From Sordaria brevicollis (taxonomy: Eukaryota > Ascomycota > Sordariomycetes > Sordariales > Sordariaceae): 64,000 nucleotides of DNA. Shown one piece after another: positions 13,062-24,790 of the stretch. Position 1 is the stretch's first letter, and every line of letters starts with the position of its first letter. Both the position numbers and the translations under genes were made by a program. The stretch is taken from the NCBI GenBank assembly GCA_033439795.1, contig JAUTDP010000006.1, positions 2,356,001-2,420,000 on the forward strand, written 5' to 3'. The notes beneath the pieces were generated by a model. That model was given only the letters and a program-made list of their open reading frames with translations, did not search any database and had not been told where the DNA came from.

Positions 13062-15818
13062 ATGACTATCAACTATTTGGGCGAGGATGAGTGGCCGGTG
13101 AAAGAGGTAAGCAAGCCTACGATGCACTTTAACTCTTGGAAGCAGACAGAGATACCTGTAGCTAACTGTAGGCATTTTGCTAGATCGTCTACACGGCCAT
13201 CGTGGGCCTGGTCATGCTCGCAGCATGTCTCGAGTGGTTCCTCTGGATTGCCGCTTTCATGTACTGCCTCGTGAAGGTATTCGTAAAGGCAGAACACTGG
13301 ACGGTTAGAGTGTTGTCGGTGATAATAGGCATCGCGTTCATGTTGCTAAGGTATGCCTCGGCCCCAATACCTACCATGGTCAACACCTGGCTAACTCACC
13401 CTTCCCCCCAGATGCATCTTCCTACCCATCATGATCGTCACCCTCCCACTCCCGAGCCAAGTCGTCAAAGTCTGGCCACCAGCCATGGTCAGCTTCCTAC
13501 AATGGTTCGCCTTCTACAGCTTCGCCGGCCTGCTCACCATCCCGTGGCTCTTCTGCGTATACCAAATCGTCACTCACCAACTCGGTCGTACAAAACGCAT
13601 CAAGCAAGTTCTCGACGAAGTGTCCGCACCCAAAGTAGTCATCGTCATGCCCTGCTACAAGGAAGACCCAGAAGTTCTCGTGACGGCCATCGACTCCGTG
13701 GTCGACTGCGACTATCCGCCCTCGTGCATCCACGTCTTCCTCTCCTTCGACGGCGACCAAGAAGACGAGCTCTACCTTAACACCATCGAGAAACTCGGCG
13801 TGCCCCTGACGCTTGAATCCTACCCCAAATCAATCGACGTCGCCTACAAGAACGCCCGCATCACCGTCTCCCGCTTCCCACACGGTGGCAAGAGACACTG
13901 TCAAAAGATGACCTTCAAGCTGATCGACCGCGTATACCGCGAGTACCTGAAGCGCAACGACAACCTGTTCATCCTGTTCATCGACTCAGACTGCATCCTC
14001 GACAAAGTCTGTCTCCAGAACTTTGTCTACGACATGGAGCTCAGCCCCGGTAACCGGCGCGACATGCTAGCCATGACGGGAGTGATCACCTCGACAACAC
14101 AAAAACACAGCTTGATCACCCTGCTGCAAGACATGGAGTACATCCACGGCCAACTATTCGAGCGCACCGTCGAGTCCGGGTGCGGCGCCGTCACCTGCTT
14201 GCCCGGCGCCCTGACCATGCTCCGCTTCTCCGCCTTCAGGAGAATGGCAAAGTATTATTTCGCCGACAAGGCGGAGAACTGCGAAGACCTGTTTGACTAT
14301 GCCAAATCGCACTTGGGAGAGGACCGCTGGCTGACGCATCTGTTCATGATCGGAGCCAAAAAGCGGCATCAGATCCAGATGTGCACGTCCGCCTTCTGCA
14401 AGACCGAAGCCGTCCAGACGATGCGGTCGCTCATCAAGCAGCGGCGCCGGTGGTTCCTGGGGTTCATCACGAACGAGGTGTGCATGCTGACGGACTGGCG
14501 GCTGTGGAAGCGGTACCCGATCCTGATCCTGGTGCGCTTCATGCAGAACACCATCCGCACCACGGCTCTGCTGTTCTTCATCATGGTTCTCGCCTTGATC
14601 ACCACCACGAAAAAGATCGATGACCTCCCTGTCGGTTTCATCGCCATCTCCCTTGGCCTCAACTGGCTGATGATGATCTACTTCGGCGCCAAACTGCGCC
14701 GTTTCAAGATCTGGCTGTACCCGATGATGTTCGTCCTCAACCCCTTCTTCAACTGGTACTACATGATCTACGGCATCTTCACGGCCGGCCAGCGCACATG
14801 GGGCGGCCCGCGCGCCGACGCAGCAGCCGCCGACTCGACCACCACCGCGCAGGAAGCCATTGAGATCGCCGAGAAGACGGGCGATGACCTCAACATTGTG
14901 CCTGAATCGTTCATCCCCGCCGCCCAAGAGCGCAAGGGCATTTTGTCAGCAGAAGACAAGGGCGGCTTCACCACGGGCACTACTATGTCAGGCGGCCTCG
15001 GCCGCTCTAAGAGCATCCTCCAACCGCCTGACAAACTGGTCGGCAAGTTCGCTGCTCCTGAACGTTCTGCGAATGGGTTGTATCAGCACTTTGACGACTC
15101 CATGGCTTCTGTCAGCTTGTTTGCACACGCTGGCGGCTCGTCGATGATACTGCCCACCGTAGCTGGTTCTGCTGCTCCCAGTACACGGCATTACCAACAG
15201 CATCATCACCAGCTCCAACACCGTGACTCCTTTGACAGTACCTTCTCGGCTCACACCACCGGTGGCAACAGCATGTCAGTGTACATGCCCCGTCGGGTGG
15301 AAAGTATCATGGGCGAAGAAGATCGTAGAAAGTACGAGCTGGCGCAGGCTAGTTCTGGACACTTGGTCAGTAATCCTACTCGTGTCCTTGGCTCACAACA
15401 GCAACAACCTCCTCCCGGGCAGGTATACGAGTTCTCCGAGTCTGAACTTCGAAGAGCCGGGTTTTACCCCGATTCGCCCGCACCACAACCACATCGAAGA
15501 CTAGCGAGCAGTGATAGCGTTGAGTCCATTGGTAGAGGGTGGCGAACTGGCTCTCCTAGTCCTACTCCATATCATGATCATGAGTATGGACAGCAGGGAG
15601 GAGGGTCAGGATCGTTGGCTGTGCCTATGCCACCTGCTCCGAGCGGGATGAGCCAGCAGCAACGGGGGACGGGGAGAAGTCCGTTGAGTAGAGCGAGTTG
15701 GATGAGGACGTCGACTATGGATCAGGTTGAGAGTGAGATTGATACGTCTCATGGGAGTTTTGGTGATAGGAGTAGAGGAGGGCATGGGCAGAGTTCGAGG
15801 GGTTCAGGCCAAAGGTAG
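13062..15818 (+). CDS. Chitin synthase family glycosyltransferase (GT2)
   Basis: Three exons (13062-13106, 13184-13350, 13412-15818) encode 872 residues. The family polymerises UDP-GlcNAc at the plasma membrane. Two to three hydrophobic segments occupy about residues 16-120. The catalytic domain shows VIVMPCYKED near 140, the DSD motif near 262-264, GEDRW near 373-377 and the signature QRRRW near 414-418. Further membrane spans lie near 440-520. The C-terminal ~330 residues are disordered, rich in Ser, Gln, His and Gly. The protein lacks the myosin motor and cytochrome-b5 regions of class V/VII enzymes, and its size suits the short division 3 (class VI, ChsD-like) group. I therefore assign the class only tentatively and give no symbol. 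The acceptor at 13183 is preferred over an earlier TAG at 13171-13173 because only it keeps the frame open. Confidence 0.88.
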
Positions 15819-16490
15819 TTCGACTGGGTGAAAATGGTGATGGGATGAAAAGAAAAGTTGTGGGCCTGGTACCCCCTTTTTTTGGCTCGTGTCTGGGCAT
15901 GAAGATGTCAACATTCGGATGGTTACTAGGACAACGGACGACATTCGTGGTTGGATATATTGAATTCAGTTAGATGTTTCTGGACGCTCCCATCTCGTGT
16001 ACGGAAATATCGAGTAGACACTAAAATCTGGAGTTTTCCGAGTCGATGATGCAAATATGGCCAGACCTTAAATGTGATCGAGCCCTCAAAACTTCCAGAG
16101 CCCGTCCATCATTTTCGAAAGAATCGCGAACTCACTTGGCGCCTTGGTCAAGTGGTGGTGCGAAGACCTATCCTCGCAAAGAGCATCGCTCAGGTATTGC
16201 CAAGCCGAGACAAGAAGATCTGGAACACCCACGAAACTTCGTGGACGACAAGATGAAGCCATTCCCGGCATTGCCGCTTTTGCAAATCCTGAGTCTTTAT
16301 ATGATGCATAAAAGTCGTTCGTATAGTCATCAGCTTTGTGACCTGTGATCGGTAACATTTGAGAGTTGGGAGCCCGAGGGGCAGAGCCAAGAAAACCCAA
16401 GAATTGCGCCTGGGTTAGGATTGGGTAAGTGTTATGTACAAAGTACCACAGCGACTCCAGCAGGTGTCCAGCAATGTGTGTCAGTTGTAC

Positions 16491-16520
16491 CTGCTCGTGC
16501 CTGCTCGTGCCTGCTCGTGC
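16491..16520 (+). repeat. Short tandem repeat, 3 x 10 bp
   Basis: CTGCTCGTGC is repeated three times without a mismatch. It lies 110 bases from the edge of the copia element in unique, non-RIP DNA. Confidence 0.9.
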
Positions 16521-16624
16521 CGGCTTGGAGGAGTATGTATGTGTCAACATGTCAAGATGCCGGATCTTGGCCTTATGGATTTCTGTGGGTGACCTCTGAA
16601 TCGTTCAATTGGCGAGTCGAAGCA

Positions 16625-16629
16625 TTCTC
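16625..16629. repeat. Target-site duplication (left) of the copia element
   Basis: TTCTC directly precedes the 5' LTR, and the same five bases follow the 3' LTR at 29612-29616. A perfect 5-bp duplication is what an LTR integrase leaves, and it fixes both element ends. Confidence 0.9.
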
Positions 16630-16815
16630 TATCAGAATGGGCAGGCCATATCTAGCCAATCAGGAGGTATCTCCACAAGAGGACTAGCCTCCCAGCCACC
16701 TATCTGACTGCAGAGTTTTCCTATTACTTTAACATCCCCAGACCCTCTTATAGAGGGCTCCAGAGTATATAATATATATACATCTCTATTTTCAATTTAA
16801 TTATACAATTTAACA
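16630..16815 (+). repeat. 5' LTR of the copia element (186 bp)
   Basis: Aligns base for base with 29426-29611. The ancestral ends are TGTCAGA...TCTGACA, now TATCAGA...TTTAACA in this copy. The first ~99 bases look unmutated; from 16729 onward C-to-T and G-to-A changes appear (for example GG to AA at 16731-16732). Confidence 0.92.
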
Positions 16816-17508
16816 ATTAATAATCTAATTCGCGCCTTACGTCTACGCCATATTTAGAAGCACAAGCTCTTTATTTACAACGATTAACTTTATTCTTTAA
16901 TCTACTATATTTTCTATTAACGATACTTATATTGCCTTTACGGCTATAATTATATTTATTAATAATAGAACGATTTTAAATATAGGATTTAATTTTAAGG
17001 ATTAAAATAAAGAATTACTCGGCTTTACCTAAGGCTTTAAACTTAAATCCTATTTACTTAAAGAGGATAAAGAAATAATTAAACCCTTCGAAATTGAGTT
17101 CGAAAATTATAAATTTAAGGCTAATTCCCTTCGTCGTATTAATACTACCCGTAAAATATTCACCAAATTCGCTAATAAAATTATTATATATATTCTAATT
17201 TTAAAAAATAATTTTACTACCAAATAAGTTACAATTCGTAATACTGCCCTAATTGTAATTTAAACTTCCAATTTCGAAATTACTAATAAAAATAAAAAAG
17301 TTTAAAAAAAGGAAGTTAATATCCTAACTTTTAATTTTATTATTATAATTAAATAAAATTACGATTCTAATAAAATTAATTACGCCTAACGCTCTAAAAA
17401 TTACGAAAATTTTATTAAAAATAATACTTTAATTCGAAATTATATATAAATTACCGTTTTAAAGGCCCTATATTCTAATTATATAAACGATATTTATATA
17501 ATTCTATA

Positions 17509-17513
17509 ATAGT
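17509..17513. repeat. Target-site duplication (left) of the inner gypsy element
   Basis: ATAGT precedes the inner LTR and is repeated exactly after the other LTR at 24786-24790. Both copies sit in RIP-mutated copia sequence. Confidence 0.9.
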
Positions 17514-17778
17514 TGTCACGAGCGACGTAGTCACGAGAGACAAGCTTAATACGTTGAATCCAGGTCTATTGTAGAATTATAAGATGAAGAAGAAAAGAAG
17601 AAAACGAGCAAAGGGCGCGCCCCGCGCTAGGGTTTATACCTAGGCGCGGGCGACCTACGAAGGTAGTACGCAATTACGTACGCTGGTGTAGTTAATTTCT
17701 ATTAGGGTGACCGCCTAAATAATAATTAATCCGCCGGATAGGGCCCTAATAGGGATTTTGCCTACTAGCGCCGTAATA
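17514..17778 (-). repeat. Left LTR of the gypsy element (3' LTR in element orientation, 265 bp)
   Basis: Pairs with 24521-24785. Its left 128 bases keep CpA and TpG and a GC-rich core (GGGCGCGCCCCGCGC near 17612-17626). From 17642 rightwards it is heavily mutated: in the second half CA, TG and CC positions of the other copy read TA, TA and TT. Confidence 0.92.
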
Positions 17779-17964
17779 TTACCCCCCCCTTCGAAAAAGA
17801 TTCGCCCCGAATTTTCGAAATATTAAAATTATTATTATATATAAAATAGGTCCTTTACTTCTTAGCGCCCACTGCCTTCCTTAGTTTTTTTGTACCCTTC
17901 CTTAAAAGGACGTTATCTTCCGGATAATCTTTATCGAATTCCTCCGCTTTAACCTTCTATAATT

Positions 17965-18155
17965 ACTCTTCTAAACGTATAGGCGGCCCTAGGTGTTTAG
18001 AGTATGCTTCGTAATATACTTTTAAGAGTTTAGGTAAATTCTTAAAATTTTTAACGTTATAGAATTTTAGGTCCGGGTTGTATCCTTTTTAGTTTATTTA
18101 ATATTAGAGTTTGTTAAAGTATACCCGAGAAGTTAAGATTTCCTTTACTTCCTAT
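17965..18155 (-). pseudogene. Decayed chromodomain at the gypsy Pol C-terminus
   Basis: Read on the minus strand from 18154: E-V-K-E-I-L-T-S-R-V-Y, then stops at expected aromatic/Gln/Trp positions, K-G-Y-N-P-D, F-Y-N-V-K-N-F, and a GPPxRLEE ending near 17968. This is the chromodomain pattern (EVEEIL...YxVKWKGY...W/NFxN) known from fungal chromoviruses. Several Trp codons have become TAA or TAG. Chromodomains of this type are known to bind methylated H3K9 or related marks in some elements; binding here is inference. Confidence 0.8.
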
Positions 18156-18159
18156 TTAA

Positions 18160-20400
18160 TATTGTTTCTTATATATTCCCTTATTAGTTCTTCTAATTTC
18201 TAACCGGGTAACGGATTATTAAAATATTTCTAAAACTTATCGGTATAGAAAATATTTATTCCTTTCTAACCCTCTAATACTTTTAACCTAAATAAATAGC
18301 TATACTTTTTTTTAATTTTAAAATATTAGCTTATTAAAGGAAAATCGAACTTATAATTTAGCTAATTTATAAGCTCGCTCCACTTAATAATAAATATTCT
18401 ATTATTAGGTCCGAAATTTAGGACGCGTTGATATTTATTTAATTATTTAATTATCCGCTTTTAAATTTTAATAATAAATTCCTTTACTTTATTTACGTAT
18501 TTTCGGATCCGATTTATTAAGCCCTACGCGTCTTCCCGGCTAAGTTTTTTTCTAATTGTTAATTATACGCCGTTAAAATTAGTTCGAGCTTCCCAATTTA
18601 AAATTCCGGGTATTAAGAATCCTTTTAATATTTCGTACGATTATATTCTATTTAAATTATTATATAGTATTCTTATTTATATTATATTTATTATTAAAAT
18701 CGCTTCTAATTAATTATTTTAAAAATAATTAACGAAGGGACGAAGACGCTAATCGAAATACTCGTTTATAATCTCGGCCTACCCCGCGATTTAATTATAT
18801 CCCGAAGAGGCTAACTTCTATTTAATATTCAAAATTTTGGCTAATTCGTTTATAAAGTCCGATATAAATTAGGGGCCCCTATTTAAAATAACTTCGTTTA
18901 ATAATCTATAAATACGGTAAGGGCCCTCGTAATATATACGGGCCGCGTCTTTAATTATTACCGTTATAAAGTAAAGGATAATCTATAATGCTTTATTTAA
19001 TCGATTTATTATTATAAATACGTTATCGAACCCTTACTTATCCTTAGGTATTAATTTAAAATCTACGATTAAATTTTATTAAGTACGTTGGGCCGTTAGG
19101 ATAGGTTCTAATTTACTAGGTATTTTATTACGGGGAACCTTCGAGGTATAGTATATTACGCAATTAGTAATAAAGTAATCGACGTTACCGGTTATCCTTA
19201 ATTACTAATATTATATAGAAACTAAACGTTTAATTTTATTTCGGCCTAAATAAGCGATAATAATCTTTATATATAATTCGTAAATAATTTAGGCTTTCAA
19301 AGTGCCGGGTAGTATAATAAATTTGTCGAAACGGGTGAAAATTTTATTAATAATAAATTAATACCCGTTCTCCCCCCTTTTAATTATATTTTAATAAATT
19401 TCTAAGTTTGGGTAAATTTTATTCTTAAGTATAAAATAATTTATTAAAAGGTATCCTTCTAAGCGCTCTTCCCGATTACTCTCCGCGACCTCCGGGTTAA
19501 TTTCTATAAAGGTTCTTAAAGACGAAATTGACGTAGGAACGGTATTAATATTATTAATTATATTATTGGATTATACTATACGGCTATTTTCCAAATTTTT
19601 AAAAATTTAGAGAATATAGTAGGCTTCCTACTTGGCTTTTTAACTCTTTAAATCTTCCGCCTTCTTTAATAAGGCGTCGGCCGCCCTATTCTCCTTCCTT
19701 AGCTAGTATAAAATAATAAAATAATATTAGGATAGGAACTCTACCTAGCCCGCTTATTGTAAATTTAATAATCGTTTAATATTAAATTATTTAAGCGCTT
19801 TATTATCTATAAAAATTAAAAAGGGTTCCCGTAGATTAATAAATTCGGCCTTCCAATATTATAAGGCCCTAACGATTGCTATTAATTCTTTATCGTAGAT
19901 TGAATAATTATATTCTATTCTATATATAATTTCAAAATAGAAGGCAATTGGATACTATTCGTCGTCGACTAATTAGGATAAAACTCCCGCTACTATTCCG
20001 TTAAAAACGTCTATCTCTACCCGTATCGGCCGTTTATATTTAAAATACGCTAGGATAAGTATTAATAATAATCGTCCTTTAAATTCTTCGAAGGCAATTT
20101 GGTAATCTTTATTCTAATTAAAAACCTTTCCTTTTTTCGTTATTATTATTAATAATTTAACGATCCGGCTATAATTTTTAACGAAACGCCGGTAGAAATT
20201 ATAAAACCCTAAGAAGGATTATACTTTTCGTATACTTATTAAAACCTATTAATCCTTTATAACCGCGATCTTTTAAAGGTTAATGAATATGTTATTAATC
20301 CCGATAATAAACTTTAAGAATTTGGTCTTTTCGATGTAGAATTTGTATTTATTTAGGTCCGTTTATAATCCCGCTACCTCCAACCTAATTAATACTTTTT
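18160..20400 (-). pseudogene. Decayed RNase H and integrase region of the gypsy element
   Basis: Assigned by position between the reverse transcriptase and the chromodomain, in the order fixed for Ty3/gypsy Pol. The sequence is saturated with RIP changes, and I could not confirm individual catalytic residues by eye. Confidence 0.55.
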
Positions 20401-21010
20401 TAACGTAAATTTTATATTCTTCCAAATTATTCGAAAAAATAAGGATATCGTCGATATACGCGCTATAAAAATCGTTGAAGTAATTTATTAATATTTTATT
20501 AATATACTATTAAAACGTTAATAGTCCGTTAATTAATTTAAAGGGTAAAACTTTATATTTATACGTATTATATCTCGTTCGGAATATCGTAAATTCTTCG
20601 TCGTCGGGGTATATATAGATTTAGTAGAAAACCTATTTAATATCGATCTTCGAAAAAATCTTCGCTTAATTAATTCTAATAATAATTTTATTAATTAGGG
20701 GAAGAGGGTACTTATTTTTCTTTATAATAGCGTTAAATTTCCGATAATTTACGTAGAACTTCAATTTACCGTTAATTTTAAGTACGAAGAGGATAGGCGT
20801 AATTTAAAGTATAAAATTACTCTCGATAAAACCTTTAATTAGCGCCTTATTTACGTATTTCCGATAAGCTTTTAATTTATTGACTAATATTTTATATAAT
20901 AAACTATATCCAAAGTCTTCGGGCTTTACTCCGTCCGTTAAATTAATTTTATAATCGTTAGCGCGGTAATTCGGTAAAGTATCGGACTCCTTCTTATTAA
21001 ATACGTTCAA
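20400..21010 (-). pseudogene. Decayed gypsy reverse transcriptase
   Basis: A 68-codon stretch at 20804-21010 reads LPNYRANDYKINL, then GYSLLYKI and later ALIKGFIESN. This matches the region just before the RT palm in Ty3/gypsy polyproteins (LPxHRxYDHxIxL ... LxKGFIxPS). The catalytic box A-Y-I-D-D-I-L is intact at 20444-20461. Stops interrupt the frame elsewhere. Confidence 0.85.
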
Positions 21011-21775
21011 ATATTTATAGGCGTATTTAAGGATTTCTTTTTTGGTTCGTTTACGTAGTTCTATTTTATTTTTAATTAGGGCCTATCTTTTACGGTCGTT
21101 AATAAATCGATTAAATTTATAAAGATTAATTACTTTTATATATTTTCGTTTAGCGAATATAAGAAAAGCGTTGGTACTAATTATTATAAAATCGTTATAA
21201 TATTTATATTAATTTACGCCGTCTCTTTTTAATTAGTATCGACCTCGCGCGTCCTCGCTTTAATAGGGATCGTTTCTTCGTTCGGCTTTAAATATTTCGA
21301 TATATTCTCGTTACGTAGGTATTATATCCTCTTCTTCCCGTTATAGGGCGTATTAGTCCAATAATTAACGTTTTATTTTTATTAAGTCTTCGTTTTCCTT
21401 ATATTAGGTTAGTCGCTCCTTTAATTCTTCGAAAAGTTTAATCGGTCGACCGTATTTCGCTAAGGGAAATAGTATTGCAATTTTAATAAGGTTTTCGAAT
21501 TCGGTAATCCGCTTATTAAGGGCTAAGAAAATAGTAATTATTTTATTAAAAATAAGTTTCGCATTTATAATATCGATTAAAATTTTATACTTTTTTAATT
21601 AATATTTATTTAAAATAATATCGTATCCCGAATTAATAACGATTATTATTTCTTTTTCGAATTTCTATTTTTATATTTTAATGGTACCCCGTAAATATTA
21701 ATCGATTATTTTACTATATTATCCGGTATACCCTTTTACCGTATAGGGTTAAAAATTGTATAGCCTTTCTATTCC

Positions 21776-22027
21776 TTATTTTATTATATTACTGGCGAAA
21801 TCCTTATTTATAAAGATATTACCGTTTATTCCCGAATTAATGAGCGTATTATTTATAAATAAAATTTTTCTATTATTGCCTACTATAATATAGGATATAA
21901 CCAACGCGGGTCTATTTAAATGGTCCTTTAAAAAACCTTTATTTACTTTTATACTCTCCGGTGGTATTTCTTTTGGGTTTTTTCTAAAATAAATATTTAT
22001 TAACTTAATCTTTAGGAGGGAATCCAA
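21776..22027 (-). pseudogene. Decayed gypsy retropepsin (aspartic protease)
   Basis: An 83-codon open stretch contains FINNTLINSGINGNIFINK, the retropepsin active-site segment (LIDSGAxGxF). The catalytic Asp has become Asn, a G-to-A change expected from RIP on the coding strand. This alone would abolish protease activity. Confidence 0.8.
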
Positions 22028-22059
22028 TATTCCTAAAGTAATTAATTTTCCGCTTTATT

Positions 22060-24520
22060 ATCGGCCGGCTTATTATCTTCTTTATTTTTACGACCGTAGT
22101 AGTCGACGAATTCGTTAATATAATTAGGGTTACCGCTATAATAATTAAAATAATTATAAAAATAGTATCCAATTTCTTTATATATAAAATACTTATTTTC
22201 TTCGAATAGTTTGCGAACCTCTTTACGAATTATATCGGGGGCGCGACGGGAACTACTTCAATTACCGCTACCGGTATTAGTATTATTATTAGTAATATTA
22301 TTAAAATTCTTATTAGAATCGTTAAAACCCTTAACTTTACTAAATAAGTTCGAAGAAAAAGAAGTATTCTTATCCTTATTTTTATTATCCTTTTTAGCCT
22401 TATTATTACGGAAAATACGTTAATTAGTTTCGACTGCCTTCTTAGCTATTAAGGCGTATTAATTAAAAATTATATCCTCCTATCCGTATCCCTAAAGAAA
22501 TACGTTTTAAATATTGCTAGGGAGTTTTTAATTGAATTCTTACTTCTATAAATTAAGCGGGCGATTATATTCTCCGGCTAAGCGAACGAATTTATTGCGG
22601 AATTCTTAGAAATTACTATTTATTTCGAATTTCAAGTCGTTGAATTCGTAAATAGCCTTCTCCTTACGATCGTAATTATAATATTCGGTACGTAAATAGG
22701 CCAATAATTTATTAGAGGTTTTAATATTATAAAGGCCGTTAGCGAAGTAGGGCTTAAAATTTTAAGTAACTTTACCGGCGGTATGGTTCTCGATATATAT
22801 TTTTTTAGCCTCGTTATTAGAGAAGTAATTAACGTTTAATTTAAATTTATTAAAAATACGGCGATATTAAACGTCGAAGGTAATAGTATCCTTATCTTTT
22901 TCGTTATAAAAATAGAGCGGGTCCTTCTCTTTAATTAATAAACGTTTATAATTAATTATAAAAAAATCGGTGGTAAGGGTCTCCTTATAACGGCCTTTTT
23001 CGTTACTATCTTCGTTATAATCGGTATAATTAGTATAATTATAGCGCTCGAGGTTTTTAGGAATTAAGAAAGCGACTTTCTTCTTACGGAGGCTAATATT
23101 CTCTTTACGAAGATTAATATTCTCTTTAATTAAGGTAACGACTACGGTATATAAATCGGCTATATCGCTGTCCTAAGTAGCTACTATTCCTCCTAATTCT
23201 TCGGCTTGGATTTTTATAGTTATTAAATTATTTTTAATTTTAGCGAACTTTTTTTCTTTTTCGATTAAGTCGCAATAGGTCTTATTCTATTTAGTAAAGA
23301 AGCGGGGGTAGGAAAGGTAGCCTTTAATCGAAGAATTATTTTTTTATTTGTAAGGGGTACCCTATTTATCGGTATAGCCGTCGTTAAACGGGGTATTGTT
23401 CTAAACCTCTTTATCGTTAAACGGGTCGTCGTTTAGTCCGTCGTTAAACGGAATATTATTCTAAATTCCCTTATTAAAATAATTAATAACTTAATATAAC
23501 GTAGTAAATTAGGCTTAGAATTTACAATTCTTTTTGTACAACGCGGCGTTTTTATAACGTAAAGTTTCGTAATCGTTTAATTCGAAATTGGGATCCTCAT
23601 TCCCGTAGGCCTCTAATAATTAATACGTTAGGAATATATTCTTGCCTTATTCCTTGCGCAAGTCCTTATAAAAGCGCTTATTATCTATTTCGGCGCCCTT
23701 TTAATATTTTAGCAAATTAGCGGCGTATTCGTATATTTATCCTAAATTAATATTTAAATTAATAATAATAATTTAATATCCCTATTATTAGGAAAAAATA
23801 GCTTTAATTAGGATAATTCGCAATTTGATTTCTTCGAAAATGGTACGCACGCCCTTAGGGTCTTCGATAATAGATTTAAAAGTATCGAAATCCATTAATA
23901 AAATATTATTATTATTCTATTCCCAATAATCTTAACCCGTAACTATTAAAATTTTAAAAGTAAAGGTTAAATAACCTTTATTATATTAGGCCTAATATTT
24001 CGCGATTATATTAATTTTTATATATAGGAAGCCGAATAAATCCTCTGTATTAAACGTATAACGAACGTCGGCGAACTTATTAATAACTTCCTAATTAAAA
24101 AACGTAATAGCTTTATCTATATCCTCTAGAATATTGCAATCCTTTAAATTAAATTTATTAATATTATGTAATTAAGTATCCTATTTCTCTTTAAAGGTAC
24201 CGATCGTAATATCGCTAAACGAACGACGCCTAAAAGCATCGTTTTATTAAATAATTATATTAAGAGTAATAGGTACGTCCGTAATATTAAATTTGACTTA
24301 TTCGATTACGAGCTTGTTAGATATATTCTTCTTCTAAGCTTCGTTTATTTAAACGCTTTTAATAGTAAATAATTTAATGGTCTTAATTGCGGTAGCCTTT
24401 TCGTTAAGGGTATGCGCTATTATAATTGACTACGAGGGTATATATTGTAATTGCTTTAATCGGTAAATAAATTTAGGATATTTAGATACCTCTCTAATAT
24501 ATTAAGAATAATTTTATAAT
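22060..24520 (-). pseudogene. Decayed gag region of the gypsy element
   Basis: Lies between the 5' LTR (24521-24785) and the protease, where gag belongs. The DNA is RIP-saturated. Short Lys/Glu/Asn-rich frames survive but no capsid or zinc-knuckle motif could be confirmed. Confidence 0.45.
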
Positions 24521-24785
24521 TGTTACGAGCGATGTAGTTACGAGAGATAAGTTTAATACGTTGAATCCAGGTCTATTGTAGAATTATAAGATGAAGAAGA
24601 AAAGAAGAAAACGAGTAAAGGGCGCGCCCCGCGCTAGGGTTTATACCTGGGCGCGGGCGACCCACGAAGGTGGCACGCAGTCACGTGCGCTGGTGCGGTC
24701 AACCTCTATCAGGGTGACCGCCCAAGTGACAACCAGTCCGCCGGATAGGGCCTTGATAGGGACCCTGCCCGCCAGCGCCGTGACA
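24521..24785 (-). repeat. Right LTR of the gypsy element (5' LTR in element orientation, 265 bp)
   Basis: Ends in CGTGACA and starts TGTTACG (ancestrally TGTCACG), so the terminal inverted repeat TGTCACG/CGTGACA is visible. Here the left part is mutated (C-to-T at several sites, the last at 24616) and the right 169 bases are clean, the mirror image of the other copy. Confidence 0.92.
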
Positions 24786-24790
24786 ATAGT
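24786..24790. repeat. Target-site duplication (right) of the gypsy element
   Basis: ATAGT, identical to 17509-17513. Confidence 0.9.

Larger units (their letters stand above)
15819..16629 (+). other. Intergenic region up to the transposon block
   Basis: 3' flank of the chitin synthase gene and unique DNA before the copia insertion. No gene is supported. The only structure seen is a perfect threefold 10-bp tandem repeat (CTGCTCGTGC) at 16491-16520. The 5-bp target TTCTC occupies 16625-16629. Confidence 0.5.
17514..24785 (-). mobile_element. Ty3/gypsy chromovirus nested in the copia element, RIP-inactivated
   Basis: A 7272-bp element with 265-bp LTRs and an ATAGT duplication. The coding strand is minus: the reverse strand shows a polypurine tract (AAGGGGGGGG) immediately before the LTR at 17778. 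Reading leftwards one meets a decayed gag region, a retropepsin (LINSG core, 21776-22027), the reverse transcriptase (20400-21010, with an intact YIDD box at 20447-20458), an integrase region, and a C-terminal chromodomain (about 17965-18155). Protease, RT and integrase in that order, followed by a chromodomain, define a chromovirus of the Ty3/gypsy group. Stops are scattered throughout, many at Trp positions, as RIP produces. The element lies inside the copia internal region, so it arrived later. Confidence 0.92.

Noticed and set aside
14154..14927. Minus-strand frame opposite the chitin synthase
   Set aside because: Shadow of the catalytic domain; His/Gly/Asp-rich with no recognisable domain.
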